Of a DNA stretch of 64,000 bases, positions 63,464 to 64,000 are shown piece by piece. Source of the DNA: Apostichopus japonicus (taxonomy: Eukaryota; Echinodermata; Holothuroidea; Aspidochirotida; Stichopodidae); assembly GCF_037975245.1 (NCBI RefSeq), contig NC_092576.1, forward strand, positions 7,417,501 to 7,481,500, given 5' to 3'. The first letter of the stretch is position 1. Every line of letters starts with the position of its first letter. The position numbers and the translations under genes were made by a program. Below the pieces are notes generated by a model that saw only the letters and a program-made list of their open reading frames with translations, was not told the DNA's origin and searched no databases.

Positions 63464-64000
63464 AGATGTGGTCATCCAGAAACCCAGTCTGTCTCAAATA
63501 CATGTACAGTGGTCATCCAGAAACCCAGTCTGTATCAAATACATGTACAGTGGTCATTGAGAAACCCAGTCTGTATCAAATACATGTACAGTGGTCATCC
63601 AGAAACCCAGTTTTTATTAAATACATGTACAGTGGTCATCCAGAAACCCAGTCTGTATCAAATACATGTACAGTGGTCATCCAGAAACCCAGTCTATATC
63701 AAATACATGTACAGTGGTCATTGAGAAACCCATTCTGTATCAAATACATGTACAGTGGTCATCCAGAATCCCAGTCTGTATCAAATACATGAACAGTGGT
63801 CATCCAGAAACCCAGTCTGTATCAAATACATGTACAGTGGTCATCCAGAAACCCAGTCTGTATCAAATACATGTACAGTGGTCATCCAGAAACCCAGTTT
63901 TTATTAAATACATGTACAGTGGTCATCCAGAAACCCAGTCTGTATCAAATACATGTACAGTGGTCATCCAGAAACCCAGTCTATATCAAATACATGTACA
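63464..64000. repeat. 41-bp satellite, about 13 units, continues past the window
   Basis: The unit runs 'gtggtcatccagaaacccag' + 'tctgtatcaaatacatgtac' (41 bp with one more base). Variant units ('tttttattaaat', 'tctatatc') recur in the same order seven units apart. Because 41 is not a multiple of 3, all frames cycle through the same three peptides, so open frames here are artefacts. Confidence 0.97.

Noticed and set aside
63452-63792. Repetitive peptide frames rich in His, Pro and Tyr
   Set aside because: Products of the 41-bp satellite read in three cycling frames.

Overview
The window is eukaryotic: genes are split by GT-AG introns, (TA)n microsatellites are long, and transposon density is high. 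Base composition, runs built from 'aggcctag'-like words, a TBC1D7 orthologue and Ig-domain receptor tyrosine-kinase-like genes point to a marine deuterostome invertebrate. An echinoderm, probably a sea cucumber, is my best guess. That is a judgement by eye, because no database was searched.

Layout. (1) 1-2450: AT repeat, then a DNA-transposon-like unit with terminal inverted repeats (TIRs) enclosing a decayed non-LTR reverse transcriptase. (2) 2671-5298 (+): a complete three-exon gene for a 275-residue secreted, furin-type-processed, cysteine-bearing precursor, with a weak Spaetzle/neurotrophin-like pattern. (3) 11774-34228: a small family of Ig-domain receptors. One orphan Ig exon lies on the minus strand (11774-12163). 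Two plus-strand paralogues follow (14667-24196 and 26784-32030), each with signal peptide, two Ig domains, a transmembrane helix and a tyrosine-kinase-like cytoplasmic region. The kinase is a pseudokinase: HRD has become HPA, the catalytic-loop Asn is Lys, DFG is DFV and the glycine loop is degenerate. The first paralogue lacks the N-lobe exons; the second lacks everything after helix E. A nearly identical block of about 3.4 kb (18038-21384 and 30660-34228) links two otherwise diverged genes. (4) 34229-49050: a transposon graveyard with insertions inside insertions. It holds a decayed P2X7-like (zinc-binding-domain type) protein with two CRE palindromes upstream, TTAA-flanked fold-back elements, a hAT-like element with an internal satellite, and two P-superfamily elements abutting through one shared 8-bp target duplication inside a third element. 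(5) 50750-52060: a satellite built from two alternating monomer types, then a decayed transposon-associated coding fragment. (6) 55884-62967 (-): the C-terminal exons of a TBC1D7 orthologue, the third subunit of the TSC complex; its N-terminal exons lie beyond the window. One intron has triplicated the end of an exon with its splice donor. (7) 63464-64000: a 41-bp satellite with a seven-unit higher-order period, running off the window.

The most interesting biology is the receptor family. These are membrane proteins with fast-diverging Ig ectodomains and a catalytically dead kinase that keeps a tyrosine tail with a pYxN (Grb2-type) site, so they look built to dock or scaffold rather than phosphorylate. 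They sit in a locus where exons are being lost, copied and interrupted by repeats.
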